The translations under genes were made by a program, and so were the position numbers. Source: Burkholderiales bacterium (GTDB lineage: Bacteria; Pseudomonadota; Gammaproteobacteria; Burkholderiales; WYBJ01). Taken from it: a stretch of DNA of 64,000 nt. Below, piece by piece: positions 1 through 9,694 of the stretch (positions are counted from its first letter, which is position 1; the number at the start of each line of letters is the position of its first letter). The notes beneath the pieces are model-generated. The model was given only the letters and a program-made list of their open reading frames with translations, was not told where the DNA came from and did no database searches. The stretch spans positions 1 through 64,000 of the forward strand of contig JADLAC010000002.1 in assembly GCA_020848435.1 (NCBI GenBank), written 5' to 3'.

Positions 1-3000
1 CCATGAACGCCAAGGCGCCAGGCGAACTGATGATATTGCCAAGGCCAGGCGCCTTCTGCCGTAGCGGGTCCTGACCGCCGTGGCCCATGGGGATGTGGTC
101 CTCGAAGTCACCGTCGCGCTTGATAAGCGAGAATTCATCGTGGTCGATGATCACGTGACCCCGAAATCCGGCTAGCCTCCTGGCGATGTAGTGCGTTGTG
201 CGGAGATCTGCGTTCGAAGCCTCCGCAAAACCGCTGGGATGGTTGTGCAACATCCAGTAGCCAACCGCCCCGGCTGCTCTCATCCGGTGATCGAGCTTGG
301 AAATGAATTGATCCGGATCGTCCAGGAAAGCGGTCGTGGAAGTTGGCAGCCGCGACGATATCCCAAACTGGCCCACCACGCGGCCAGAGGCGTCAACCAG
401 GAAGTATCGAAGGGTTTCGAAGCGCGGATCGCGGTAAATTTGCGCGAGGAACGCTAGCTCTTCGGCGGTCCTGACGATTTGGCCTTCGAGGCTCGCGCGT
501 CCGCGAGCGACGAGACTGGTCGCAATCGCTCGGGCCAGTATGGCACCGGGGGATCGTAGATTCCAAGACCGTATAGATGCGGCGGCAGCGGCCCGTGCCT
601 CTTGGCCTCGAGCGCCGGAATCAGGTCGAGCACCCGATTCTCGTTGGAAGAGCGGTCCGCCGTCGACGAAGAGATCGATCTGCTGGTTGACATAGCGCTC
701 TACGTCGGCGGGATCGGATCGGTCGGGTTCGGGGCTTCTGGCGTCTGATTCGGATGCAACGGGCTCGCCGGTTCCTCGCTCGACAGGCTGCGCCCGTCCC
801 TCTGCGCGATCCGGCGAAAGGTCTCTTCCGCCGTAGCCGCTCTCGGGTTCAGCGGCTCCACTTTCTCCCCGGACAGGAGCCGGCGAAGGAGGTCCGCGCC
901 CGCTGGTGTTGCCCAGGCCCGTTTCGGTTTCATGCGCAATCCTCTCAAACACTGCTGCCCGGCCTGCGCGCGGCACCGCGCCGAACATATCGCCCTCGGG
1001 CGCCTCGGCCTGCGCACGCGCAAAACGCGCCGCATCGGCGAGTATCGCGCCGATCGCCTGCGGACGACGGAACCCACGGGCCAGCAATTCAAGCACGTTA
1101 CGCGCGTCGGACGAGAGCGTCAAATCGGCTTGCGCAGCGATGTCCGCCGAGCGGATATTGCGCCGCCGCCCGGAGACGAACGCCTGCGCGGCGTCACGCA
1201 CCGCATCGCGGATGTCATACTCGCCCGCGCCTTCGAGCGCCGCCATATCGGGCGCTGCGATCGCCAACGCCCGCAGCACGCCTTTCGCTTCTGGGTCGGC
1301 CGCCTGCGCGTAAAGCTCGGTGAGTTGAGGTCCATACGCCTGATGGAAGACCGCCCCGAGCAGGCGATCCTCGGCTTGTGCTGTCGGTACGCCGTTGGGC
1401 GCAAGCTCCGCTTGCTCTTGCGCGGGCATCGCCTGCACGAATTGCCGAAGCGCATCCGCCGACGGCGAGCCGTCCTCGGCGAATCTCAGATCCGGCAACG
1501 CAATGCGCCGGGCATCATTGGCCGCATGCTCGACAGCCGAGAGGGACGCCACTTGCGGCGCGTTGGATCGATCGCCGATATCGGCCGTGACATCCGCTGC
1601 GCTCATGATGCGCACCAGCATGGGGGCGCGCATGGCTGCCATCTGGCGCGGGTCGATCCCGAGCATTTCGGCGTCCTGCGCGATGCCTTCGCGGTACGCG
1701 CCGGCCGTGCCACGCTCATAGGCTGCCTGTAGCCCTGCGGTGCGCCCGTTGTTGATCGCGCGCAACCGTCCCGGCGTCGCGTCCGACGTGTATTCGGGGC
1801 GCGCCGTGCCGTCGACACGATGCGATGCGAGCACCGAGTCAGCCTCGACCACGGCGTAGCGCACCTTCACTCGCTTGCCCGCGGCGTCGACTGCCACATC
1901 CTCGCGCCCCATCGCCCCGGCGGGCGCCAGGTCGGCGTTGGCGAACACGATCGGAGCGCCGGAATCCATCGTGCGCGAAATCGATAGCCGCGCCGGGTCG
2001 GGATTGCCGGCAATGGCGTTCATTTGCGTGATCGAGGCATCGCTCGATCGGTCGCGGTTCTGGAGCACCGCGCCTGCGGTACGCTGCGTCTGCGGAGTCG
2101 GCGCAGCAGCAAGGGGAGTCGCGCGCTCCTGCGCAGGGGCGATTACGGCGCTTGGCCGCGGTAGCGGCGCCGGGGCTGTCGGCTGCTGTGGCAGATCCTG
2201 AGGAGCTTGCGGAGTCGGCGCAGGCTGGACAGCCTGTCGGTCCGGCTGCTGAGATTCCAGCGCCTCTGCGGCCCCCTGACGGCCCATGACGCGCGCGAGG
2301 ATCGCCTGGATGTCCGGCCGGGGTGTCTCGGTTGTCGCTGGCGCTTGTGCTGGATTCGGCTGCGCCGGGGAAGCCCCAGTAGGCGCTTGAGCGCTCGCCT
2401 GCTGCGTCGCTGGCGCTGGCGGTTGCGATGGCACTGCGACGCGCGTAGGCGGCGCTACGGCCGGCACTGAAGGGCCGAAGACTTCTCGGTCCGAGATCTC
2501 GCCGCGCGGCTGCATGCGCGCGAGGGCCGGGCCGGCGGGGTCGGTGAATTGAGTCGTGGTCACCGCCTCGTCGAGCGCTCGGCCGAGCGCCCGCTGCGGC
2601 ATTACACGATCCGTAACGGCCCTGGCGACATCCGGCGCCCGGCGCATGGCATGGCCCATGCCGGCCGTCGCAGGCGCTTGGACCGCCATCTGGGCGGCCG
2701 TCTGCTTCATGTCATGGCCTAGGCGCTCCAGCGTCGCCGTGGGATCTTTCAGTGCTCGGTCGATTAGCCAGTCGCCCGCTGTCGAGACTTCCTCCGTGCC
2801 GAACTCTATGCCGTTGGAGACGGCGTGGTAGCGAACGAGCTGCCCGAGCGCCTGGGCGTCGCCGCGGAAAGCATCGACCACGCGCGGCAGCGGCATCTTC
2901 TGGAGCACCTTGAAGGTCGGCAGCTCGGTGGCGTATTCGAGCAAGCCCTTGCCGATCGCGCCGGGCAGCGCGAGCGACGCATCGAGTCCGCTCTCGCGCA

Positions 3001-3715
3001 AGTCGTGGTACGCATGCGCGGCGGCCGGCATGGCAAAGCCGAGAATGCCGGCGATCGCGAACGGCGCCTTGGCCCACAGCCCCGCCGCCATGGTTGGCGC
3101 CTGTGTGAGCGCTTGGCCGAAACCGCGTGAGACAGTGAGTGGCGAAACACGTCCTTGGCTCGATAGCGACGCCTCGACCATGGCGGTTCGATGGTCGATG
3201 TTGCGAGCCCGCTGAGTGGCGTAATCGGTCGATTCCGGATCGCCGGCTAGCTCGGCCAAGATTCTGACGCCCTTGGCGCCGGAGCCAGCAAGGTAGCGAT
3301 ACGCCTGCCCTGGCGCTGCGGCGATGGCCGCCACTGCGCCCCCCGATCTCGGCATCGACGCATCGGTCGGGCCGATGCTCGGCGCATCCAGGCGCGCGCG
3401 TGCTCCGGCTTGGGCCAGTGTCGCCGGCGTAACCGGGTTCTGCAATGCGCGCTTACGCGCGCTCATGTCGGACGCGAATGTCGGTGGCTCGTAGAGCGGC
3501 CCGCCTGGCGCGTAGTCCGCCATGACGCCGTGGTGCGCGCGCCGGCGCTGCGCATCGGCGAACACGCCGAGCGGGCTCAGAAAGTCGGCGGCGAGGGCGC
3601 GCAGTGTGCCGCCGAGACCGGGCTGCTTGGGCGCAGGAGCGAAGACATTGGCATCGCTCAGCTCGCGCGCGGGACCGCCAAATATCTCGGCATCGCTTAG
3701 TTCGCTGGCAGCCAT
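1..3715 (-). CDS. Giant phage polyvalent protein (ParB-like and RadC/JAB-like domains), 5' part only
   Basis: An uninterrupted minus-strand frame runs from an ATG at 3715 off the left edge (at least 1,238 codons). Residues about 215-240 are hydrophobic. A Pro/Ala/Gln-rich linker spans about 440-560. Residues about 575-740 resemble the ddrB-like ParB domain (VRYAVVEADSVLASH, then AMRAPMLVRI). Near the left edge is a RadC-like JAB metalloprotease domain with HNHPSG (first His about residue 1157) followed by an S-x-x-D-like segment. Such mosaics are known as polyvalent proteins: very long virion proteins thought to enter the host with phage DNA. The start overlaps the upstream gene by 19 bases. 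The domain names come from reading motifs; the C-terminal remainder is not visible. Confidence 0.75.
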   Translation of the reverse strand, partial: MAASELSDAEIFGGPARELSDANVFAPAPKQPGLGGTLRALAADFLSPLGVFADAQRRRAHHGVMADYAPGGPLYEPPTFASDMSARKRALQNPVTPATLAQAGARARLDAPSIGPTDASMPRSGGAVAAIAAAPGQAYRYLAGSGAKGVRILAELAGDPESTDYATQRARNIDHRTAMVEASLSSQGRVSPLTVSRGFGQALTQAPTMAAGLWAKAPFAIAGILGFAMPAAAHAYHDLRESGLDASLALPGAIGKGLLEYATELPTFKVLQKMPLPRVVDAFRGDAQALGQLVRYHAVSNGIEFGTEEVSTAGDWLIDRALKDPTATLERLGHDMKQTAAQMAVQAPATAGMGHAMRRAPDVARAVTDRVMPQRALGRALDEAVTTTQFTDPAGPALARMQPRGEISDREVFGPSVPAVAPPTRVAVPSQPPAPATQQASAQAPTGASPAQPNPAQAPATTETPRPDIQAILARVMGRQGAAEALESQQPDRQAVQPAPTPQAPQDLPQQPTAPAPLPRPSAVIAPAQERATPLAAAPTPQTQRTAGAVLQNRDRSSDASITQMNAIAGNPDPARLSISRTMDSGAPIVFANADLAPAGAMGREDVAVDAAGKRVKVRYAVVEADSVLASHRVDGTARPEYTSDATPGRLRAINNGRTAGLQAAYERGTAGAYREGIAQDAEMLGIDPRQMAAMRAPMLVRIMSAADVTADIGDRSNAPQVASLSAVEHAANDARRIALPDLRFAEDGSPSADALRQFVQAMPAQEQAELAPNGVPTAQAEDRLLGAVFHQAYGPQLTELYAQAADPEAKGVLRALAIAAPDMAALEGAGEYDIRDAVRDAAQAFVSGRRRNIRSADIAAQADLTLSSDARNVLELLARGFRRPQAIGAILADAARFARAQAEAPEGDMFGAVPRAGRAAVFERIAHETETGLGNTSGRGPPSPAPVRGESGAAEPESGYGGRDLSPDRAEGRAQPVERGTGEPVASESDARSPEPDRSDPADVERYVNQQIDLFVDGGPLFQRESGARPDSGARGQEARAAAAASIRSWNLRSPGAILARAIATSLVARGRASLEGQIVRTAEELAFLAQIYRDPRFETLRYFLVDASGRVVGQFGISSRLPTSTTAFLDDPDQFISKLDHRMRAAGAVGYWMLHNHPSGFAEASNADLRTTHYIARRLAGFRGHVIIDHDEFSLIKRDGDFEDHIPMGHGGQDPLRQKAPGLGNIISSPGALAFM

Positions 3716-4752
3716 CCTGTGCCCGTCCAACGCATCGGCCCCTTGGGGGTCTGGTATACGGCGTTCGGTTTACGCTGCGATGGATCGCGCGGGGCCTCGG
3801 CTGGTACCGTCACCACCTGCCCCGGACGCGCAGCAGTGGGCGCACCGCCCATCCTCGCTCGAACCTCTTTCGCGATATCGAACAGCAGAGCCTTCGACGG
3901 ATCGCTCGGCGGCGGCGGATTGATCGGCGTGAACTGCACGTCACCCGTGCGCCCGATTTGGAACATGCCCGGCGCTCCGCTCTTGGGATCAGTGCCGTAA
4001 TGCGTCGCGCTCGGCATGTTCACCTGCACGGGCGGAGCGTGCGTCGCGAGCTTCTCCAGCCGCTTGGCGATGAGCGACTGGCCCTGCTGGCTCGCAGGAT
4101 CGATGCCGGCGACGATCAGGTCTTTGGTGAACGTGGTGAGCTCGCTCGAGCTTCGCTCCTGCGGCGGATAGGCGACGTTCTTGCCGAGCGTCGCCTGTAA
4201 CAGACGAACGGCATCGATGCCGCCGTCCTGAGCCGCGGCAAGCGACTGATCGTTGACGCCCTGCTGCTGGAGTTCGCCCGCCGCCTGCGTCACGTTGTGC
4301 GCGTTGACTTCCTTGTTGACGTTGCCGAGTGCCACGGCGGCGAGCGCGCGCGAAAGTCTGCCCTGTGTCGCATCATCCCACTGGTAGGCGGACTGCACCG
4401 GCCCCACTTCTGGGCTCTCTCCGCTCAAACTCGGAATCTGACCGGTACGCCGGTACTCGCGAAACGCGCTGAACTCCGGGACCGACACGCCCGCCATGTT
4501 CGCCGCGCCCAAATCCACCTGCGCGTCCCGTCCCTCGGCGCGCCGGAGCGTATCGCGCAGCAACTGCGCCTCGAGCCCCGTCTTCTCGACGCCGGCGCGC
4601 TCGCTTTCGATCTTTGCCTGTGCCAGGTCGGCATCCGCGAATCCCTTGAGCGCGCTATCGCGCGCCTGGTCGCGCAGGATCCCCCCGCCGAGCAACGTGC
4701 GCGTAATCCGCTGCATGCCCGGCTGCGCCCCCTGGTAGAAGGACCATTCCAT
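3697..4752 (-). CDS. Predicted phage internal virion protein
   Basis: A 351-residue protein with no signal peptide. It is rich in Ala, Gln and charged residues, with a helical or coiled N-terminal half (a QAKIESERAGVEKTGLEAQL segment) and a Pro-rich C-terminal third. It sits between two other virion-like genes and the polyvalent gene, where podoviruses usually encode internal or ejection proteins. Function is inferred from position and composition only; no recognised domain was seen. It starts 4 bases after the stop of the upstream gene. Confidence 0.6.
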   Translation of the reverse strand: MEWSFYQGAQPGMQRITRTLLGGGILRDQARDSALKGFADADLAQAKIESERAGVEKTGLEAQLLRDTLRRAEGRDAQVDLGAANMAGVSVPEFSAFREYRRTGQIPSLSGESPEVGPVQSAYQWDDATQGRLSRALAAVALGNVNKEVNAHNVTQAAGELQQQGVNDQSLAAAQDGGIDAVRLLQATLGKNVAYPPQERSSSELTTFTKDLIVAGIDPASQQGQSLIAKRLEKLATHAPPVQVNMPSATHYGTDPKSGAPGMFQIGRTGDVQFTPINPPPPSDPSKALLFDIAKEVRARMGGAPTAARPGQVVTVPAEAPRDPSQRKPNAVYQTPKGPMRWTGTGWLPAN

Positions 4753-4756
4753 CGGA

Positions 4757-5425
4757 TCACGCCCCCCAGTCGATGAATTCTGGGCTCTGCACTTGGATCG
4801 GCGGCGCTTTGACCTTGCTCATGAGGCTCTGCCCGAGCATCGATATGCCGAGGTTCTGAGCCCCTTGTCCGAGCATCATCTGCATGCCGCTCGGCTGCCC
4901 CGCGCGCTGCGCCGTCATACTCCCTGCGCTTGCCATTGCTGATCGATCGCGCGCCATGCTGCCGATTTCGGCCGCGTTGTTCGCGATCGAGAGGCCCTCG
5001 GCGAAGCGCATGTCGTTCGGTGCGCGCATCTTGGCCATCAACCGCGCGGTATCGGCAGAGCGCTGCATTTCCTCGCTCGATCGCCGTGCGCGGTCCACCA
5101 GGAAGTCGTCCGAGACCTTTCCTGCCAGCTGGCTCGTAGGCATCGTGCTCGTCGCCGCCGTGAGCTTGGTCGCCAGCGAGCCGTAGGCCGCATCTTCCGC
5201 TGCCTGCTCAGCCTGCTCGCGCTGCGCCGGCTGATAGTTCTGCGCCTCCTGTTGCACGAGCTGCTGCGCCCGATCGGCGTACTGCTCATCCTTGAGCAGC
5301 ATCTGATTGAGCGCTTGACGCTGGCGCGCTTCGGCATCCGCCATGGCCTGCTGCTGCATCATGGTCCCGCCGATCGCAGCGGCCGCCATGAGCGCTTGAC
5401 CCGCAGTGATTTCGCCGCCTGTCAT
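4757..5425 (-). CDS. Predicted phage internal virion/ejection protein
   Basis: A 222-residue protein. The ATG at 5425 is chosen because it overlaps the upstream stop in an ATGA arrangement; a longer reading frame upstream would run deep into the neighbouring gene. The N-terminus has a Gly/Ala/Met-rich hydrophobic helix (AGQALMAAAAIGGTMMQQQ), then long Gln- and Ala-rich helices, and a Met/Gly-rich C-terminus. A hydrophobic helix followed by coiled segments is common in podovirus ejection proteins. The assignment is by position and composition. Confidence 0.6.
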   Translation of the reverse strand: MTGGEITAGQALMAAAAIGGTMMQQQAMADAEARQRQALNQMLLKDEQYADRAQQLVQQEAQNYQPAQREQAEQAAEDAAYGSLATKLTAATSTMPTSQLAGKVSDDFLVDRARRSSEEMQRSADTARLMAKMRAPNDMRFAEGLSIANNAAEIGSMARDRSAMASAGSMTAQRAGQPSGMQMMLGQGAQNLGISMLGQSLMSKVKAPPIQVQSPEFIDWGA

Positions 5426-6228
5426 CAGTAGGTCCTTCCGGTCTCGCCTTGCCAGCCACCACCAACAGAGCCGGGCACTTTGCCGCGCAACTGGCGCTCG
5501 TACCACTGCCGCGCCGCATCGTCCTTGCCGGTGCCAATCTGCTGCGCCTGGTAGAGCAGCCCGGCGTTGTCGAACACGTTGCCGAGCGCCTGCCCGCGAG
5601 CATTGGCGATCGCCGCCTCACCGGAGGCGCGCAACTGATTCGCCGCGCCCTGGATCGCGCTTGTCTGATCCATGCCCGCATCGATGCGCGAAAGAAGATC
5701 GAGCCTCGCTGCATCGTCGGAAGCGCGCGCCTGGTTGGATGCCGCGTCCGCTTGATTGGTCGCCTCCAGCACACCCTTATCGTACGTGCGCCCTAAGAGC
5801 GCGTTTTGATCGATGTCGAGCCCACCGCCGGCGTTGCCTGAGCGCAGCAACGCAAACTTGAGCTTGCGCACCGCAACTTCGGCGTCATCGTCGATCCTCT
5901 GTTTGTGGTAGTCGAAGATCGAATCGCGCACACGTCCGTAGGCGCTATCGCGTCCAGCCAGGTTCGCTTCGGCTTCCGTATCCGGCAAAAGCTTCGTTCC
6001 GATTTGTGATCGCCCCGTGCTGTTGATCGTGTACCACTGTGGCTGCCCCTCATCATCGGTGTAATCGACGCGCTGACTCTGCATCGCCGGAGCGCCATAG
6101 ATCGGCTCCTCGATACCGGAGCTCACACCGAACAGGCGATTCACTGCCGCGCGTGCCTGCGCCTTGCTATCCTCGATCTGCTGCTGCCGAGCAGCGTATC
6201 CACCGTCACCACCGCCGCCACCGCCCAT
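5425..6228 (-). CDS. Predicted phage virion protein
   Basis: A 267-residue protein starting with a glycine run (MGGGGGGDGG) and followed by Ala- and Gln-rich helices. It lies 3 bases after the GNAT-like gene and is coupled by ATGA to the next gene. No domain was recognised. Its place among the tail and internal virion genes suggests a structural role. Confidence 0.6.
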   Translation of the reverse strand: MGGGGGGDGGYAARQQQIEDSKAQARAAVNRLFGVSSGIEEPIYGAPAMQSQRVDYTDDEGQPQWYTINSTGRSQIGTKLLPDTEAEANLAGRDSAYGRVRDSIFDYHKQRIDDDAEVAVRKLKFALLRSGNAGGGLDIDQNALLGRTYDKGVLEATNQADAASNQARASDDAARLDLLSRIDAGMDQTSAIQGAANQLRASGEAAIANARGQALGNVFDNAGLLYQAQQIGTGKDDAARQWYERQLRGKVPGSVGGGWQGETGRTY

Positions 6229-6231
6229 AGG

Positions 6232-6690
6232 TCACCCCACCAAGCCGTAAATGTCGATGTCCTCGCCGTTCGCGCCCCACGCGGGGATCGTTGCCTCGCG
6301 CCGGAAGCCGAATGCCTCGGCGAAGTGCCGGCAGATATCGAAGTCCGACAGCACGTAACCTTGCAGGCGATGCGCAAGCCTCTCCGCGAGCAGCGTACGC
6401 ACGAACTTGCGCGCAAAGCGCACAAGCTCCACCGGATGCCGGTCCAGGCGTTCGGTTGCGATCAGCCACAGCGTCGCAACGCCACGGGTCGCAAACTGCG
6501 CGCCGCCGATTGCAACCGGCTCACCATCGCGCGCGATCAGGGCATAGCGGTAGTCGCTCGCCGTAAAACGCTCCATGGCGTAGCGCTCGCGCGACATGCC
6601 GGGAAACTTCGCCACCATCGCCGCGCGGTCGGATTCGCGCATGTGCGCGATCACGTGCAGGGCGTCCGCAAGGGTGAGCTCGACGATCAC
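6232..6690 (-). CDS. GNAT-like phage virion protein (T7 gp13-like)
   Basis: A 152-residue protein. The GTG at 6690 overlaps the stop of the tail nozzle gene (GTGA), so it is preferred over an upstream ATG that would lie inside that gene. The central part looks like an acetyltransferase fold: strands ALIARDGEPVAIGG and ATLWLIAT, a helix with RFARKFVRTLLAE, then FGFRREA near the C-terminus. Podoviruses often carry such a GNAT-like protein (DUF2833, T7 gp13 type) beside tail and internal core genes. Catalytic activity cannot be judged from sequence. Confidence 0.55.
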   Translation of the reverse strand: MIVELTLADALHVIAHMRESDRAAMVAKFPGMSRERYAMERFTASDYRYALIARDGEPVAIGGAQFATRGVATLWLIATERLDRHPVELVRFARKFVRTLLAERLAHRLQGYVLSDFDICRHFAEAFGFRREATIPAWGANGEDIDIYGLVG

Positions 6691-8255
6691 ATCGCCCCCA
6701 GCGGATTGAAGTAGAGCTCGAGCGCGTCCATGCGAAAGTCCTCGTTGGCCGAGTGCATGACCACGGGCGCGATGTTCACGGCCGCGACCTCGACCGGATG
6801 CAGCACGCCTGCGCGCGTGTCGCCCGTGTAAGCGTAGGCTTGCGTCACCTTGGACTCGTCGTTGGAGTCGCAACGAAACGCGAGCTGCGGCGTGCCCTGG
6901 CCCACGAAGTCCGCGCCCCAGAATTGCTTGAGAATGCCGGGCTGCTTCGCATCGACATAGGCCATCTCAATCGCCACTTCGATCGGCGTGGCCTGATCGG
7001 AGTAAACGCCGTTCGCGATCTCGTACACATCGTTGCCGGAGCGCACATAGAGCTTGTTGTTCAGCGCGGCAATGGCATCGATGTCAACCTGGAAGATGTA
7101 TTTGGACCACGCCGCGAGCTTGGCGCTCTTGGAGAACGAATAGACCCACGCGGTACGCCCAACAAAGCACCAGTATTGCCCGAAGCCTGGCGCGTAGAGC
7201 GCCATCGGCGTGGTGCCAGAAACAGCAACCAGAGAGTCGATCGGGCTACCAACATCGATATCCTGAAAGTTGTCCGTCTGACTGTTAACCGTGATCGAGC
7301 GAAAGCCTGCATCAGCAAGGAAGAACACGTCAGAAGCAAACGACGCTGGTGACTGCGGATAGCGCGTACCGATGCCATAGATCTTCTGGTGAATGGCGTT
7401 CAGGCTGGGATCTTCGTCGATGTTCCAGACTTGCGCGCCGTCGGCGAAAAACACGACAAGCTGCCGCTGGAACTGGCCAAGCGCAAGCGCATCGGTTGAA
7501 CCGTCCTGGCTACGCCCGACAGGAAGGAATCCTGCATCGCTCGCGCTCGTCCAGTCGCGCGGTGAGCCGGCGGCGCAAAAGCGCACCAAGTCATCCTTCG
7601 CGCACCAAATCTTGTTGGCCGCTTTGAGCGTCGGCCTACGTTGCGGGCAATTCGCATCCTGCACATAGGACGAGAAGCACGTCCATGTGATCTGATTCGC
7701 GCCGGCGTTATCCACTACAGTCGCGCCGACCGTCGTTGGCCAGGTCGGCTCGCCCGCTCCGGATGTGCCGCTGCCTGCGATTGCCGTCACCTTGTAGCGA
7801 TAGCCGTTCGCCGCGACCGGGCGCCGGTAGGTGCCTACGCTGTAGGCGGTCGCCGCGACCCACGCGCCATCGTCGTCGAGATAGTGATGCCAGATCGACC
7901 CGTCGGCGTACTCGGCAACCGCGTAGAGGTAGCCCGCGAAGCTGTCGCAATAGTGAATTCTAGAGATCGCCTGCGAGAGCGTCGGATGCGGGAGCTTGCG
8001 CGGCGCAAAAAGCGCGTTCGCGTGGGTAATCGTGCCGGATTCGTAGAACGTGTTCAGTTTACCTGCGGCCGCCTTCAGTCCTTTCGTGCCAGGCTCGAGC
8101 ATGGCGACAAATGACAGTGCCGGGCGTTTCTGAATTTGCTTGCCGGTGGTAACGTAGGCGTTCGTCAACACACGCAAGCGGTTGGGTTCGCTCGACGCCT
8201 TGCCCTTGCGGCGATCCAGGCCGATGTCGAAGCGATCGAAGGTGATCGAGGGCAT
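6687..8255 (-). CDS. Tail nozzle-like beta-propeller protein
   Basis: A 522-residue protein starting at the ATG at 8255 (MPSITFDRFDIGLD). It has many short beta-strands ending in aromatic residues and a segment KQIQKRPALSF near the N-terminus. Podovirus nozzle or DNA-stabilisation proteins (tail tubular protein B, P22 gp10 type) share this size, the early pro-arginine motif and a beta-propeller core. It lies just after the Asp-box protein gene and upstream of the internal virion genes, as in podovirus tail modules. The exact family is inferred. Confidence 0.6.
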   Translation of the reverse strand: MPSITFDRFDIGLDRRKGKASSEPNRLRVLTNAYVTTGKQIQKRPALSFVAMLEPGTKGLKAAAGKLNTFYESGTITHANALFAPRKLPHPTLSQAISRIHYCDSFAGYLYAVAEYADGSIWHHYLDDDGAWVAATAYSVGTYRRPVAANGYRYKVTAIAGSGTSGAGEPTWPTTVGATVVDNAGANQITWTCFSSYVQDANCPQRRPTLKAANKIWCAKDDLVRFCAAGSPRDWTSASDAGFLPVGRSQDGSTDALALGQFQRQLVVFFADGAQVWNIDEDPSLNAIHQKIYGIGTRYPQSPASFASDVFFLADAGFRSITVNSQTDNFQDIDVGSPIDSLVAVSGTTPMALYAPGFGQYWCFVGRTAWVYSFSKSAKLAAWSKYIFQVDIDAIAALNNKLYVRSGNDVYEIANGVYSDQATPIEVAIEMAYVDAKQPGILKQFWGADFVGQGTPQLAFRCDSNDESKVTQAYAYTGDTRAGVLHPVEVAAVNIAPVVMHSANEDFRMDALELYFNPLGAM

Positions 8256-8265
8256 GGTTACAGAT

Positions 8266-9387
8266 CTAGGTGCTATGCACCGGCCGCCGCGATTTGCCGT
8301 ACCACAAAAACCCCTGGAAGATATCCACTGGCGTCGCATTGCTCGCAAGTTTGTCGAGCAATACAGGCGCGGCTCCGTGAAACGGCACAAAGAACAAGCC
8401 GGGCGTGTTGCCTCCGGCGCCGTCGTTGATCAAGCTGAAGTAATACTCGTCGGTTGCCGGATCGACGACCCCAAAATAGCCGTTGGCATAGAAGGAGTCG
8501 GTAGACGCAGCAGCCGCAGGCACACCCATATTCTTCGCCAACCCCGCGCACACCCAATACTTTTGAGTATTGCGTCTGTCGACTACCCACACATGCCCGC
8601 GCTGACTGTCGCCGGCAAAATAAATGTACTGCTGGCTGAACGAGATTTGCACCGCTTGCCAGCTGGCGGATACCTCGAACGTGGACCACGTGTCGCCGTA
8701 GTCTGTGCTGCGCAGCACCGTCCTATTCGCGTTGCCGTCCCCGAGCGTCATCCATAGATGGCCGGCGTTGTGCGGGTCGGGCGCAATCGCGTGCGCGTGG
8801 CGCATGGGCGTGCCTTGCCCGACCTCGGTGTAGATCTGAGTCCACGTATCGCCGTCCGCGCTGCGCCAGACCGTCGGACCGCCGGTCGGGTCGCCGTACT
8901 CGGCTAGGTACATGTACGTTGCATCGGCCGAGAAGCATGGGTAGAGCGCGGTCGCGCTCGCGTCCGTCATCTGCTTGAGCGGCGCGGACCATGAGAATGC
9001 GGTGTTGCCTGACGCTGGCGCAGCGCGATAGACGCCGTAGAGATTCGTCACCGAGTCCTTGGACAGCAAATACAGGCTCGCGCCGAAGCGAATGATCTTC
9101 ACCACGCCGCTGTAGAGCACGGCGTTCGGGGTCGTGGGCAGCCCCTTGCTCGTACTGACGCTGAAATTCGCAGTCGTTGCCCAGCCGTCTGTCGTTGTCG
9201 CTTGTCGCAGAATGCCGCCGGTGTCATCGCGGATGAACACGCGGCTGTCGATCGGGTCCGCGCCGCAGAACAAGTACGATGACGTAGCGTGGTTGAGCAG
9301 CGATGCCTGAAACGCGGAGACCGAAGACAGTCTTTGCGGTTGCGCGTGCGGGTTGACGGAAATGCGTTCCGGGCCATTCATCAGCAT
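8266..9387 (-). CDS. Phage tail protein with Asp-box (BNR) repeats
   Basis: A 373-residue beta-rich protein with at least two Asp-box motifs of the S-x-D-x-G-x-T-W type (RSADGDTWTQ and RSTDYGDTWS), a hallmark of sialidase-like beta-propellers. No signal peptide or catalytic sialidase residues could be identified, so an adsorption or structural propeller is more likely than an enzyme. The start could be the ATG at 9387 or the one two codons later at 9381, which overlaps the upstream stop as ATGA. Confidence 0.6.
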   Translation of the reverse strand: MLMNGPERISVNPHAQPQRLSSVSAFQASLLNHATSSYLFCGADPIDSRVFIRDDTGGILRQATTTDGWATTANFSVSTSKGLPTTPNAVLYSGVVKIIRFGASLYLLSKDSVTNLYGVYRAAPASGNTAFSWSAPLKQMTDASATALYPCFSADATYMYLAEYGDPTGGPTVWRSADGDTWTQIYTEVGQGTPMRHAHAIAPDPHNAGHLWMTLGDGNANRTVLRSTDYGDTWSTFEVSASWQAVQISFSQQYIYFAGDSQRGHVWVVDRRNTQKYWVCAGLAKNMGVPAAAASTDSFYANGYFGVVDPATDEYYFSLINDGAGGNTPGLFFVPFHGAAPVLLDKLASNATPVDIFQGFLWYGKSRRPVHST

Positions 9388-9677
9388 ACCCCGAACGCGG
9401 ATGTCGACCCGCTGCCAGCAGTGCGCTGTCCTCGCAGATGCGTGATTGGCGCGTCGAACACCGCCTCTGTATATGCGGCAACCGCGCCGGCCGACCAGGC
9501 TGTGTACGTTGTTCCACCATCACACGAATACGACAACGCAATGGTATCCCCGCCGGCCGGGCGCGCCCAGACAGTGGCTGGCAATGGCGCTCCGGCCATT
9601 GCCAGAATGACTGCGTTGCCATTGGGCAGTAAGCTAGACGCGTAGACCTTGCCATCCATCGTTCCTCGGATATCCAT
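9381..9677 (-). CDS. Small phage virion protein
   Basis: A 98-residue beta-rich protein (NAVILAMAGAPLPATVWARP, then DTIALSYSCDGGTTYTAW). It lies between the adaptor gene and the Asp-box gene and overlaps the latter by 7 bases. Its composition resembles small tail or decoration proteins. No family was recognised. Confidence 0.5.
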   Translation of the reverse strand: MDIRGTMDGKVYASSLLPNGNAVILAMAGAPLPATVWARPAGGDTIALSYSCDGGTTYTAWSAGAVAAYTEAVFDAPITHLRGQRTAGSGSTSAFGVC

Positions 9678-9694
9678 GCGCGACTACCCTTTTT

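Noticed and set aside
191-457. Plus-strand 88-residue frame at the left end
   Set aside because: It is antisense to the JAB-like domain of the polyvalent protein and shows no protein-like features of its own.
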